Of a DNA stretch of 43,772 nt, positions 8,225 to 16,537 are shown piece after piece. The position numbers and the translations under genes are program-made. This DNA comes from Streptomyces aureus (lineage in GTDB: Bacteria > Actinomycetota > Actinomycetes > Streptomycetales > Streptomycetaceae): positions 1 through 43,772 of the forward strand of contig NZ_LIPQ01000165.1 in the NCBI RefSeq assembly GCF_001418135.1. Direction: 5' to 3'. The notes below the pieces were generated by a model. It saw nothing but the letters and a program-made list of their open reading frames with translations. It searched no databases and had not been told where the DNA came from. Within the stretch, counting starts at the first letter, position 1, and each line of letters opens with the position of its first letter.

Positions 8225-11140
8225 TTGGCTTTCCAGATGCCGGACCGCGGCGGTAGCCCGTCCGGGCCAAGGATGAGAGTCGGCCGGCCGTCCCGGCGGG
8301 CCCGAACCCTGCTCATGACACTCGGGGTGCTGGCCGTTCTGGCCATGGCGTTCGTGATGTTCGCCGGGTTCTGGACGGACTGGCTCTGGTACCGCTCGGT
8401 CAAGTACTCGTCCGTGTTCACGACCACGCTGTGGACCAAGATCGGCCTCTTCGCCGTCTTCGGTCTGCTGATGGGGCTCGCCGTCGGCCTGAACATCTGG
8501 CTGGCGTACCGGCTGCGGCCGCCGCTCAGCGCGATGTCGCTGGAGCAGCAGAGCCTCGACCGCTACCGGATGGGTCTCGCCCCGTTCAAGAAGTGGGTGC
8601 TGCTCGCGGTCACCGCCCTGGTGGCGCTGATCGCCGGCGCATCCGCCTCCGGCCAGTGGCGCACCTGGCTGATGTGGGTCAACGGCGTGAAGTTCGGCGA
8701 GAAGGACCCGCAGTTCGGGCTGGACGTGGCGTTCTACGCGTTCGACCTGCCCTGGTACCGCTTCCTGCTCGCCTTCGGCTTCGCCGCCGTCGTCCTGTCG
8801 CTGATCGCCGCCGCGCTCACGCACTACCTGTACGGCGGGCTGCGGATCACCAGCCCGGGTGCGCGCGCCACCGCCGCGGCCACCGGCCACCTCTCGGTGC
8901 TGCTCGGTGTCTTCGTGGCGCTGAAGGCCGTGGCGTACTGGCTCGACCGGTACGGCCTGGCCGTGAAGTCCAGCGACTTCAAGGCCACCGGCAACTGGAC
9001 GGGCCTGCGGTACGTCGACGCCAACGCCTACCTGCCGGCGAAGACCATCCTCTTCTGCATCGCCGCGATCTGCGCCGTGCTGTTCTTCGCCACGCTCTGG
9101 CGCCGCACCTGGCAGCTGCCGGTGATCGGCTTCGGTCTGATGGTGCTCTCCGCGATCCTGATCGGCGGCCTGTACCCGGCCATCGTGCAGAAGTTCCAGG
9201 TCCAGCCGAACGAGCAGGCCAAGGAAGCGCAGTACATCCAGAAGAACATCGACGCGACCCGCAAGGCGTACGCGATCGACGGGACGAAGCTCGAGAACTA
9301 CTCGGGCAAGTCGACGGTGAAGGCCAAGGACCAGCTGCGCAGCAACGCCGACTCGGCGGCCAGCTACCGCGTCCTCGACCCGAACATCGTGTCGCCCACG
9401 TTCCAGCAGCTGGAGCAGAAGCGGAAGTACTACCAGTTCCCGACCACCCTGGACGTGGACCGGTACGCGGGCAAGGACACCGTCGTCGGTCTCCGTGAGC
9501 TCAACATCAAGGGCATCCCGAAGCGGAACTGGATCAACGACCACTTCACCTACACCCACGGCTACGGCGCGATCATGGCCGCGGGCACGCAGACGGACGC
9601 CAACGGCTCCCCGATCTTCACCGAGGCCGGACTGCCGACCACGGGGATGCTCGGCACGTACCAGCAGCGGATCTACTACGGCGAGAAGACCGATCAGTAC
9701 TCGATCGTCGGCGGCCCGCAGAAGGAGCTGGACTACGAGGAGAACGGCGAGAAGACCACCAGCTACGAGGGCAGGAGCGGGGTCAACCTCTCCAGCACCT
9801 TCAACCGCGCCGCCTACGCGGTCGCGTTCAGCGAGCCGCAGATCCTCTACTCGGGGGCCATCGGCGAGGGCTCGCGGATCCTCTACAACCGCACGCCCAA
9901 GGAGCGCGTCGAGGCCGTCGCGCCCTGGCTGACCATCGACGGCGACGCCTACCCGGTGGTCGTCGACGGCCGCATCCAGTGGGTCATCGACGCCTACACG
10001 ACGACCAACGGCTACCCGTACGCCTCGCGCACCACTCTCGGCGACACCACGGCCGACTCGCTGACCGTCGGCAACCAGCAGCGCGCGGTCGTCGCCCAGC
10101 AGAACCAGGTCAACTACATCCGCAACTCGGTGAAGGCCACCGTCGACGCCTACGACGGCACGGTGAACCTCTACCAGTGGGACACCCAGGACCCGGTCCT
10201 GAAGACCTGGATGAAGGCGTTCCCGGGCACGGTCAAGGCCAAGTCCGAGATCGACGGCGACCTGATGCAGCACCTGCGGTACCCGCAGGACATGTTCAAG
10301 GTCCAGCGCGAGCTGCTGACCCGCTACCACGTCACCGACCCCGCGCAGTTCTACAGCGGCTCGGACGCCTGGCAGGTGCCGGACGACCCGACCAACAAGG
10401 ACGGCAACGCGGTCCCGCCGTACTACCTGAGCATGAAGATGCCCGGGGACACGGCGCAGCGCTTCTCGCTGACGACGACGTTCACGCCGAACGGCCGGCC
10501 CAACCTGGGCGGCTTCATGGCGGTCGACGCCGACGCCACCAGCAAGGAGTACGGCCGGCTGAGACTGCTGCGGGTCACCGAGGACGTGCCTGGTCCGGCG
10601 CAGGTGCAGAGCAAGCTCAACGGTCTGCCCTCCGTCGCCACCTTCGTCCGGGACATGAAGGGCGCCGACTCCGACATCCAGTACGGCAACCTGCTGACCG
10701 TCCCGCTCGACGGCGGGTTCCTGTACGTGGAGCCGGTGTACGCCCAGGGACGCAACGCGCTCTACCCGCTCCTGAAGAAGGTCGCGGTGTCGTACGTGGA
10801 CGCGGACCAGCCGAACGGTGACACGACCAAGGACACCACGGTGTTCGAGGACAACCTCACCAAGGCACTCAACGCGGTCTTCGGAGTGGAGGCGCCGACC
10901 ACGCCGCCGCCCACCTCGCCGACGACCCCGCCGGGCACCACCAACCCACCGCCGGCGTCCAACGACGCCGCGCTCAAGCAGGCGATCTCGGACGCCCAGA
11001 AGGCGTACGACGCGGGCGAGGCGGCTCTGGCGAAGGGCGACTGGACGGCGTACGGCAAGGCCCAGGAGGACCTCCAGGCGGCGCTCCAGCGCGCCGCTGA
11101 GGCCGGAGCGAAGCTCAAGACGCCGGGATCAAGCGGCTGA
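8225..11140 (+). CDS. UPF0182 family large membrane protein
   Basis: 971 residues from a TTG at 8225 (GAGGGG at 8211-8216); a TTG at 8168 would add 19 residues but lacks a ribosome site. About seven membrane segments lie in the first 330 residues (for example [19 protein letters not shown]), followed by a large, probably external domain with [19 protein letters not shown] and [25 protein letters not shown]. The C-terminus is a Pro/Thr linker and an Ala/Glu/Lys-rich helical segment ([20 protein letters not shown]). The family is widespread in actinobacteria and its function is unknown. The 123-bp gap to the divergent PPA1309 start must hold both promoters. Confidence 0.93.
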   Translation: MAFQMPDRGGSPSGPRMRVGRPSRRARTLLMTLGVLAVLAMAFVMFAGFWTDWLWYRSVKYSSVFTTTLWTKIGLFAVFGLLMGLAVGLNIWLAYRLRPPLSAMSLEQQSLDRYRMGLAPFKKWVLLAVTALVALIAGASASGQWRTWLMWVNGVKFGEKDPQFGLDVAFYAFDLPWYRFLLAFGFAAVVLSLIAAALTHYLYGGLRITSPGARATAAATGHLSVLLGVFVALKAVAYWLDRYGLAVKSSDFKATGNWTGLRYVDANAYLPAKTILFCIAAICAVLFFATLWRRTWQLPVIGFGLMVLSAILIGGLYPAIVQKFQVQPNEQAKEAQYIQKNIDATRKAYAIDGTKLENYSGKSTVKAKDQLRSNADSAASYRVLDPNIVSPTFQQLEQKRKYYQFPTTLDVDRYAGKDTVVGLRELNIKGIPKRNWINDHFTYTHGYGAIMAAGTQTDANGSPIFTEAGLPTTGMLGTYQQRIYYGEKTDQYSIVGGPQKELDYEENGEKTTSYEGRSGVNLSSTFNRAAYAVAFSEPQILYSGAIGEGSRILYNRTPKERVEAVAPWLTIDGDAYPVVVDGRIQWVIDAYTTTNGYPYASRTTLGDTTADSLTVGNQQRAVVAQQNQVNYIRNSVKATVDAYDGTVNLYQWDTQDPVLKTWMKAFPGTVKAKSEIDGDLMQHLRYPQDMFKVQRELLTRYHVTDPAQFYSGSDAWQVPDDPTNKDGNAVPPYYLSMKMPGDTAQRFSLTTTFTPNGRPNLGGFMAVDADATSKEYGRLRLLRVTEDVPGPAQVQSKLNGLPSVATFVRDMKGADSDIQYGNLLTVPLDGGFLYVEPVYAQGRNALYPLLKKVAVSYVDADQPNGDTTKDTTVFEDNLTKALNAVFGVEAPTTPPPTSPTTPPGTTNPPPASNDAALKQAISDAQKAYDAGEAALAKGDWTAYGKAQEDLQAALQRAAEAGAKLKTPGSSG

Positions 11141-11185
11141 CCTGAGGTTTTCCACCCCGCGACCGTGATACGGTTGGTTTACCGA

Positions 11186-11259
11186 CGCGGGGTGGAGCAG
11201 CTCGGTAGCTCGCTGGGCTCATAACCCAGAGGTCGCAGGTTCAAATCCTGTCCCCGCTA
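11186..11259 (+). tRNA. Initiator tRNA-fMet(CAU), copy 1
   Basis: A 74-base cloverleaf with anticodon CAT in CTCATAA, TTCAAAT T-loop and AGCTCGGTA D-loop. The initiator marks are the three G-C pairs at the foot of the anticodon stem (GGG/CCC) and an unpaired acceptor end: C1 faces U72, before discriminator A73. CCA is not encoded. It is identical to the copy at 13522 and followed by its own hairpin terminator. Confidence 0.97.
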
Positions 11260-11266
11260 CTCAGAG

Positions 11267-11304
11267 GACGAGGGCCCGGATCCATAAGGATCCGGGCCCT
11301 CGTC
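11267..11304. terminator. Terminator of tRNA-fMet copy 1
   Basis: A perfect 17-bp stem (11267-11283 with 11288-11304) and a 4-nt loop, starting 8 bases after the tRNA. The GGCCCGGATCC core is shared with the terminator of copy 2. Confidence 0.9.
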
Positions 11305-11463
11305 GTGTGTCGGCGTGCGCGAGGGACCCGAAGAGCGGTAGGGAAGGGGCGAGTTGGCGTGAGTCGTGTTTGACTTGTCTCTCTGTGGGCATGTCGACAA
11401 AACGCTGAGTGACCTCACTGGCTGCGGTATACCAGGTGTGCTCGGGTTGCGGGTGGTGCGACG

Positions 11464-13449
11464 ATGGTATTTATGGGGGACAGGGCAACTCTGTTGGAGA
11501 CAGGGCGGTTTGTGCAGCGGCATGCCAGGAACGCCGCGGACGAGATCATCGAGGCAGTAGGGGCCGTCGATGCGGCCGTCGACACCACCGCCGAGACCGA
11601 TGCCGACACCGAGAACGAGACCGAGACCGAGGCCCGCCACCGGCGTGCCGCCGAGCGCGGCGACCTCGCCTCGATGAGCGCGCTCGGCGCGCTGCTGCTG
11701 CGCCGCGGCGACCTCGACGGCGCCGAGCCCTACCTGCGCGGTGCCACCGCCGAGGGCGACCGGGCCGCCGCCAACAACCTCGGGGTCCTGCTGCACCAGC
11801 GCGGCTACGCCGAAGAGGCCGCCGGCTGGTGGCGGGTCGCCGCCGTCGCCGGATCCGCGCCCGCCGCCCACGCCCTCGGCCGTCACCACCGCGAGCGCGG
11901 CGACGAGCCGGCCGCCGAGTACTGGCTGCGCCAGGCCGCCGAGCAGGGCCACGCCCTCGGCGCCTACGCCCTCGCCGACCTCCTGGAGCACCGCAGCGAC
12001 GTCGGCGCCGAGCGCTGGCTGCGCGCCGCCGCCGAACAGGGCCACCGCGAGGCCGCGTACCGGCTCGCCCTCGCCCTGGAGCGCCGCGCCACGGAGACCA
12101 CCCGCGGCCCGCACGACACCGGCACCCGGCTCCGGGTGCCCGGCACCGGCGCCCTCGTGCCCACCGGCGCGCCCGCCACCGCCCCGGCGGCCGCGGGCAC
12201 CGACGCCGCGGCCGGGCGGGCCGTCGGCGAGCCCGGGGGCGAGCCCACCGAGGCCGAGCAGTGGTTCCGGCAGGCCGCCGCGCGCGGCCACCGCCGCGCC
12301 GCGCTCCATCTCGGCGCGATCCTGGAGCACCGCGGCGAGCTCAAGGAGGCCGGCCGCTGGTACCTCAGCTCCGCCAAGGAGGGCGAGGCCAAGGCCGCCT
12401 GCGCGCTCGGCTTCCTGCTCCGCGACGCGGGCGACGAGGAGAGCGCCGCCGTGTGGTGGCTGCGCGCCGCCCAGGACGGCGACGGCAACGCCGCCAACGC
12501 CCTCGGGGCGCTGCACGCGGCCAGGGGCGAGCAGCAGACCGCCGAGCGCTGGTACCGGGCCGCCATGGACGCGGGCGACGTGAACGGCGCCTACAACCTC
12601 GGCCTGCTCTGCGCCGCCCAGGACCGCATCCCGCAGGCCGAGCAGTGGTACCGCCGGGCCGCCTACGCGGGCCACCGCGAGGCCGCCAACGCGCTTGCCG
12701 TGCTGCTCCTCCAGGCCGGCGACGCCAACGGCGCCGAGCCCTGGTTCTCCAAGGCCGCCGAGGCCGGCAGCGTCGACGCCGCGTTCAACCTCGGCATCCT
12801 CCACGCGGGCCGCGACGACGACCGTACGGCCCTCGTCTGGTACGAGCGGGCCGCGGCCGCCGGGCACACCGAGGCCGCCCTCCAGGTGGGCATCGCCGCC
12901 CTGCGGGACGGCGACGAGCGCACCGCCGAGCGGCACCTGCGCTGCGCGGCCGGAGGCGGCAGCGCCGAGGCCGCCTTCCGGCTCGCCTCGGTGCTCGACG
13001 CGCGTCGCCCCGACCCGGGTCCCGCCGTCCTCGGCGCGCCCCGGGAGGAGAAGACCGAGTGCGAGGAGTGGTACGAGCGGGCGGCCCAGCAGGGCCACCG
13101 GCGTGCCCAGGTGCGGGTCGGCATGCTCGCCGCCGGGCGGGGCGACCTGGCCGAGGCGGACCGCTGGTACCGCGAGGCGGCCGAGGCCGGCAGCCGCAAC
13201 GGCGCCTTCAACCTCGGGCTGCTGCTCGCCCGCGAGGGCAGCGAGCGCGAGGCCGCCCTCTGGTGGACCCGGGCCGCCCGGGCCGGCCACGGGCGCGCCG
13301 CGCTCCGGCTCGCGCTGCTGGCGGCGCGCCGCGGGGAGCTGACCGAGGGGCGCCGCTGGTGCGCCCGTGCGGTGGAGCTGGGGCCCGCGGAGGTCGCGGA
13401 GCGGGCGGCGCGGCTGAGTGAGGCACTGCATCAGGAGCTGACCGCGTGA
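11464..13449 (+). CDS. Sel1-like/TPR repeat protein
   Basis: 661 residues from an ATG at 11464 (a second ATG at 11473 is possible; neither has a strong ribosome site). After about 45 residues of head and an acidic linker rich in Thr/Glu/Asp, the protein is a long array of roughly 36-residue Sel1-like helical repeats (W-x-RxAAExGhxxAAxxLGxLL pattern). It is interrupted at about residues 215-258 by an Ala/Pro/Gly-rich linker, and again near 515 by a charged one. There is no signal peptide or membrane segment. Sel1 repeats are protein-binding scaffolds; the partner is unknown. The gene sits alone between two identical initiator tRNA genes. Confidence 0.88.
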   Translation: MVFMGDRATLLETGRFVQRHARNAADEIIEAVGAVDAAVDTTAETDADTENETETEARHRRAAERGDLASMSALGALLLRRGDLDGAEPYLRGATAEGDRAAANNLGVLLHQRGYAEEAAGWWRVAAVAGSAPAAHALGRHHRERGDEPAAEYWLRQAAEQGHALGAYALADLLEHRSDVGAERWLRAAAEQGHREAAYRLALALERRATETTRGPHDTGTRLRVPGTGALVPTGAPATAPAAAGTDAAAGRAVGEPGGEPTEAEQWFRQAAARGHRRAALHLGAILEHRGELKEAGRWYLSSAKEGEAKAACALGFLLRDAGDEESAAVWWLRAAQDGDGNAANALGALHAARGEQQTAERWYRAAMDAGDVNGAYNLGLLCAAQDRIPQAEQWYRRAAYAGHREAANALAVLLLQAGDANGAEPWFSKAAEAGSVDAAFNLGILHAGRDDDRTALVWYERAAAAGHTEAALQVGIAALRDGDERTAERHLRCAAGGGSAEAAFRLASVLDARRPDPGPAVLGAPREEKTECEEWYERAAQQGHRRAQVRVGMLAAGRGDLAEADRWYREAAEAGSRNGAFNLGLLLAREGSEREAALWWTRAARAGHGRAALRLALLAARRGELTEGRRWCARAVELGPAEVAERAARLSEALHQELTA

Positions 13450-13479
13450 CGGCGCCGTGATGGCCGCGCGGTAATGGAT

Positions 13480-13509
13480 TTGCGCTGGTCGAGCGGCGTC
13501 CCGTAGAGT
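13480..13509 (+). promoter_or_regulatory. Promoter of tRNA-fMet copy 2
   Basis: TTGCGC, an 18-base spacer, then TAGAGT, a good vegetative-type promoter ending 12 bases before the tRNA. The bases just before the tRNA (GGTTTACCGA) are identical in both copies. Confidence 0.6.
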
Positions 13510-13521
13510 CGGGTTTACCGA

Positions 13522-13595
13522 CGCGGGGTGGAGCAGCTCGGTAGCTCGCTGGGCTCATAACCCAGAGGTCGCAGGTTCAAATCCTGTCCCCGCTA
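13522..13595 (+). tRNA. Initiator tRNA-fMet(CAU), copy 2
   Basis: All 74 bases are identical to copy 1, including the C1-U72 end and the GGG/CCC anticodon stem foot, and so are the ten bases before it and the CTCAG after it. The duplicated block brackets the Sel1-repeat gene. Confidence 0.97.
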
Positions 13596-13605
13596 CTCAG
13601 TAGCA

Positions 13606-13647
13606 ACGAAGGCCCGGATCCGATGTCGATCGGATCCGGGCCTTCGT
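13606..13647. terminator. Terminator of tRNA-fMet copy 2
   Basis: A perfect 19-bp stem (13606-13624 with 13629-13647) and 4-nt loop. It shares the GGCCCGGATCC core with the first terminator, but the flanks differ. Confidence 0.9.
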
Positions 13648-13697
13648 CGTGTGCGCGTTGCGTCGATGTGCGGGACGCGGGTGCGGGACGCACGAAG

Positions 13698-13723
13698 GAA
13701 GCCCCCGCCGGAGCGGGGGCTTC
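13698..13723. terminator. Terminator of the Fur-family gene
   Basis: An 11-bp stem GAAGCCCCCGC/GCGGGGGCTTC with a 4-nt loop, just after the stop codon of the minus-strand Fur-family gene at 13732. Confidence 0.8.
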
Positions 13724-13731
13724 TGTCGCTG

Positions 13732-14151
13732 TCAGGCGGTGGTCGCGCAGCTCGGGCAGATGCCGCGGTACGTGACCTCGACGTTCGAGATGGTGAAGCC
13801 GAAGCGCTCGGCGTCCGGCAGGTCCGCCAGCGGGTCGCCGCCCGGGTGGACGTCCCGGATCGCGCCGCAGCGACCGCAGACCAGGTGCTGGTGCGGCCGG
13901 TGGGCGTTGGGGTCGTAGCGCTTGGCGCGTCCGTCGGTCGCGACCTCAAGGACCTCGCCGAGGGTGACCATCTCGCCCAGCGTGTTGTAGACGGTCGCGC
14001 GCGAGATCTCGGGAAGTCGCGCCACGGCGCGCGCGTGGACCTCGTCGGCGGTCAGGTGCACGTGATCCCCGTCGAGGACCTCGGCCACGACGCGTCGCTG
14101 CGCGGTCATCCGCCAGCCGCGTCCGCGCAGTCGTTCCAACAGGTCGCTCAT
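13732..14151 (-). CDS. Fur-family regulator, probably a CatR/PerR-type peroxide sensor
   Basis: 139 residues from an ATG at 14151 (MSDLLERLRGRGWRMTAQRR); no clear ribosome site, and an upstream in-frame ATG at 14232 lies inside the promoter. The N-terminal winged helix has AVARLPEISRATVYNTLGEM. The sensing domain has HRPHQHLVCGRCGAIRDV and a second CPSC pair at the C-terminus, giving the two CxxC structural zinc site. The metal-binding histidines and acidic residues fit the peroxide-sensing subgroup. A perfect palindrome lies upstream, and the divergent neighbour looks like the remains of a catalase gene. The PerR/CatR assignment is inference from that context; Fur family membership is certain. 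Confidence 0.88.
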   Translation of the reverse strand: MSDLLERLRGRGWRMTAQRRVVAEVLDGDHVHLTADEVHARAVARLPEISRATVYNTLGEMVTLGEVLEVATDGRAKRYDPNAHRPHQHLVCGRCGAIRDVHPGGDPLADLPDAERFGFTISNVEVTYRGICPSCATTA

Positions 14152-14212
14152 GGGGGCCAGGGTAACAGTCGCGGCTTCGGCTTCCCGAACACGTGTGACT
14201 TTGGATCGCTGC

Positions 14213-14240
14213 TTGACTTGGACAATGTCCATTATAGGAT
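14213..14240. promoter_or_regulatory. Divergent promoter with perfect palindromic operator
   Basis: Plus strand: TTGACT (14213-14218), 16 bases, TAGGAT (14235-14240). Minus strand: TATAAT at 14236-14231 pointing at the Fur-family gene. Between and over them is TGGACA-A-TGTCCA (14219-14231), a perfect 6-1-6 palindrome ideally placed for autoregulation by the Fur-family protein. CAATGTCC recurs 30 bp downstream at 14253-14260. Confidence 0.65.
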
Positions 14241-14253
14241 CGCGTTCGGCGGC

Positions 14254-14322
14254 AATGTCCGCCGGGCGGACGAAGGCTTCGGCGAGCGGCTGGAGGCCGC
14301 GATCCAGGCCCTGCGCGGCCGA
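14254..14322 (+). pseudogene. Probable catalase C-terminal remnant
   Basis: Directly after the divergent plus-strand promoter, about 23 codons read NVRRADEGFGERLEAA followed by IQALRGR. This resembles the extreme C-terminus of clade 3 monofunctional catalases as I recall it (an RRADPxYGxRVxxALxAL-like end). There is no start codon, no catalase core and no stop in register, so it is a scrap left by a deletion that removed almost the whole gene but left the promoter and the following terminator. In other actinobacteria a CatR-type Fur protein sits beside its catalase target, which fits. Not confirmed by any search. Confidence 0.5.
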
Positions 14323-14341
14323 GGGCGCCTGCCGAAAGAGG

Positions 14342-14378
14342 GAGCGGGCCGGATCTCCGTAGGGAGTCCGGCCCGCTC
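14342..14378. terminator. Terminator between catalase remnant and CBS gene
   Basis: A 12-bp perfect stem (14342-14353 with 14367-14378), with TCTCC/GGGA extending it inward. It lies between the remnant (plus) and the stop of the CBS-domain gene at 14384 (minus). Confidence 0.75.
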
Positions 14379-14383
14379 TCGCG

Positions 14384-14770
14384 TCATCCCGCGACGCTGT
14401 GCAGCGGGATCCAGCAGCGGATGATGTCCCGGACCGAGACGATGCCGACGGGACCGTGGTCGTCGAGGACCACGAGGTGGCGGAATCCGCCGTGGGTCAT
14501 GGCGCCGGCCGCCTCCTCCAGCGTCCAGGTGGGTGCGGCGAAGACGACGTCGTGGGTGGTGTGGGCGTCGGCGGTCTCGATGTCGGGGTTCTGGTCGCGG
14601 GCCAGCGAGTTGAGGATGTCCCGCTCGGTGAGGATGCCGAGCCCGGCGTCCCCGTCCAGGACGACGGCCGCGCCGACGCGGCGCGCCGCCATCAGCCGGG
14701 CGGCCTGTCGGAGGGTGTGTGCGGGGCCGATGGTGAGGACCACGGTGCTCATGGCGTCACGGACGAGCAT
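14384..14770 (-). CDS. CBS-domain pair protein
   Basis: 128 residues from an ATG at 14770 with AAGGAGG ending 12 bases upstream; the GTG at 14782 sits directly on that ribosome site and is unlikely. Two CBS motifs fill the whole protein: VRDAMSTVVLTIGPAHTLRQA through GILTERDIL, and HTTHDVVFAAPTWTLEEA through GIVSVRDII. Stand-alone CBS pairs bind adenosine nucleotides or related ligands and usually regulate a partner; similar small proteins are induced in hypoxia or stress in actinobacteria. The upstream region has an 8-bp tandem repeat. Confidence 0.9.
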   Translation of the reverse strand: MLVRDAMSTVVLTIGPAHTLRQAARLMAARRVGAAVVLDGDAGLGILTERDILNSLARDQNPDIETADAHTTHDVVFAAPTWTLEEAAGAMTHGGFRHLVVLDDHGPVGIVSVRDIIRCWIPLHSVAG

Positions 14771-14820
14771 GGGCGGAGCCACCTCCTTGGTGAAACGTTC
14801 CCGCTTTCAACGAGAACCAA

Positions 14821-14836
14821 TTCACAAGTTCACAAG
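14821..14836. repeat. 8-bp tandem repeat upstream of the CBS gene
   Basis: TTCACAAG twice in a row (CTTGTGAA on the gene's strand) in an AT-richer patch about 50 bp upstream of the CBS start, a candidate activator or repressor site. The half-site resembles a Rex half-site, but the copies are direct rather than inverted. Confidence 0.4.
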
Positions 14837-14878
14837 TGGGGGGACTCTCAGAGTGGCACCGGGGGAGGGACCCGACAA

Positions 14879-14899
14879 GGGGGCGCGCGAGGCGCCCCC
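14879..14899. terminator. Hairpin downstream of hisN
   Basis: GGGGGCGC/GCGCCCCC, an 8-bp stem with a 5-nt loop, about 54 bases after the hisN stop (minus strand). Confidence 0.5.
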
Positions 14900-14952
14900 G
14901 GGGAGTGCCGAGGGCGCTCGAACGCGGGCGTTCGACCCGGTGCGGCGAGCGA

Positions 14953-15762
14953 TCAGCCCTCCGCGTTCTCCTGGTTGAGGTAGCTCAGCAGCTCGCCGTG
15001 GAGCAGACCGTTCGACGCCGCCGCGTTTCCGCTGTGCGGCCCGTGCCGGCCGTCCAGGCCCGTGTACGTACCGCCCGCCTCCTGGACCACGACCGCCACC
15101 GCGGCCATGTCCCACAGGGACAGTTCCGGCTCCGCGCAGATGTCCACCGAGCCCTCGGCGACCATCATGTACGGCCAGAAGTCGCCGTACGCCCGGGTCC
15201 GCCAGCACGCGCGCGTGAGGTCCAGGAAACCGTCGAGGCGGCCCTGCTCCTCCCAGCCGCTCAGCGAGGAGTACGCGAACGAGGCGTCCTCCAGGGAGGC
15301 GACCTTGGAGACCCCGATCCGGCTCGCCGAGGCGAGACTGCGCCCGGTGTACGCCCCCAGGCCCTTCGCCGCCCACCAGCGCCGGCCGAGCGCCGGGGCC
15401 GACACCACGCCCACCACCGGCTGGAATCCGGTGTCCCCGGCCTCCATCAGCGCGATCAGGGTCGCCCAGACGGGTACCCCGCGCACATAGTTCTTCGTAC
15501 CGTCGATCGGGTCGATCACCCAGCGGCGCGGGCCCGAGCCCTCCACGCCGTACTCCTCACCCAGGATCGCGTCGCGCGGCCTGGCGCGCTGGAGCTGCCC
15601 CCGGATCAGTTCCTCGGCGGCCTTGTCGGCCTCGCTCACCGGAGTCATGTCCGGCTTCGTCTCGACCTTGAGGTCGAGTGCCTGGAACCGGTCCATGGTG
15701 GCCGCGTCGGCGGCATCCGCGAGGACGTGGGCGAGACGCAGATCATCGTGGTAATCGGCCAT
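14953..15762 (-). CDS. hisN: Histidinol-phosphatase, inositol monophosphatase family
   Basis: 269 residues from an ATG at 15762. It shows the metal-binding signature of the inositol monophosphatase superfamily: KPDMTPVSEADKAAEE, GEEYG, then WVIDPIDGTKNYVRGVPVW (the DPIDGT motif), and the C-terminal ELSLWDMAAVAVVVQEAGG (WD motif). In actinobacteria this subgroup (HisN) removes phosphate from L-histidinol phosphate in histidine synthesis. The assignment over other IMP-family phosphatases rests on overall similarity as I recall it. It is divergent from the TetR gene across 121 bp. Confidence 0.85.
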   Translation of the reverse strand: MADYHDDLRLAHVLADAADAATMDRFQALDLKVETKPDMTPVSEADKAAEELIRGQLQRARPRDAILGEEYGVEGSGPRRWVIDPIDGTKNYVRGVPVWATLIALMEAGDTGFQPVVGVVSAPALGRRWWAAKGLGAYTGRSLASASRIGVSKVASLEDASFAYSSLSGWEEQGRLDGFLDLTRACWRTRAYGDFWPYMMVAEGSVDICAEPELSLWDMAAVAVVVQEAGGTYTGLDGRHGPHSGNAAASNGLLHGELLSYLNQENAEG

Positions 15763-15883
15763 GGTCGGCACTCTATCTCCGTGTGATCCCGACGCGGAGA
15801 ACCGTCCACCGGCGCCCCTTGACAGTGCGGGGACGCCTGCCGACGCTGAGCACGGAAACGATTCCCTGGTCCGGGAGGCGCCG

Positions 15884-16537
15884 ATGCCGACTGCCCGCGA
15901 GGCCCTGCTCGACGCCGCGCTCGCCGCGCTCGCGCACCGGCCGTGGTCCGCCGTCCGCATGGCCGACCTCGCCGTGGCCGCCCGGGTCTCCCGGCAGACC
16001 CTCTACAACGAGTTCGGCAGCAAGGAGGGCCTCGCCCGCGCCCTGGTGTGCCGGGAGGCCGACACCTATCTCCAGGGCGTCCGGCGGCTGCTCGCCGCCC
16101 CGGCCGCGCCCGAGCGGAACCTGGTCGCGGTCGCCGAATGGATCGTCACCCGGGCCGCCTCCCGGCCCGTGCTGCGGGCCCTGCTCACCGGTGCCTGGGA
16201 CGAGCGGCTGCCCGCGCCCAGGCCCGCCAGACCCGGCGCGCGCCCCGCGGCCGTCCCCGCGCAGCGCCGCGCCGACGAAGGGCCGCCCGCGCCCGGCGAG
16301 CTGGTGGCGGCGACCGCGGCGTGCGCGGGGGAGCGGTGGGCGGCGGGCTGCGAACTCGCGGTCCGGCTGGCCCTCAGTCATGTCGTGGCGCCCACGATCC
16401 CCTCCCTGGAGGGGTGGCGGGCGGACGGTCAGTGCGCCGAGCCGGACAGCTGGAGCCCGATCACACCGACGATGACCAGGCTGATCGAGATGATCTTGAG
16501 TGTGGAGACCACGTCACCGAGGAAGATCATCCCGTAG
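15884..16537 (+). CDS. TetR-family regulator with an extension antisense to the SMR gene
   Basis: 217 residues from an ATG at 15884 with GGGAGG at 15873-15878; a longer frame upstream lacks a ribosome site. The N-terminal helix-turn-helix is clear: ADLAVAARVSRQTLYNEFGSKEGLARALV (about residues 27-55). A linker of Pro/Ala/Arg (about 112-145) splits the ligand domain. The last 36 or so codons overlap the convergent SMR gene by 109 bp and read its antisense strand, so the C-terminus is probably the result of a lost stop codon. TTGACA at 15819-15824 is a candidate -35. It is likely to control the adjacent exporter, though it is not divergent from it. Confidence 0.85.
   Translation: MPTAREALLDAALAALAHRPWSAVRMADLAVAARVSRQTLYNEFGSKEGLARALVCREADTYLQGVRRLLAAPAAPERNLVAVAEWIVTRAASRPVLRALLTGAWDERLPAPRPARPGARPAAVPAQRRADEGPPAPGELVAATAACAGERWAAGCELAVRLALSHVVAPTIPSLEGWRADGQCAEPDSWSPITPTMTRLIEMILSVETTSPRKIIP

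Noticed and set aside
7550..10330. 926-residue minus-strand open frame extending antisense across the UPF0182 gene
   Set aside because: Only its last 183 codons are the real PPA1309 gene; the rest is a Val/Gly/Asp/Arg-rich shadow typical of high-GC antisense frames.
11186..13595. Direct tRNA repeats as attachment sites of an integrated element
   Set aside because: The interval holds only one Sel1-repeat gene; no integrase, excisionase or phage genes, and each tRNA is complete with its own terminator.
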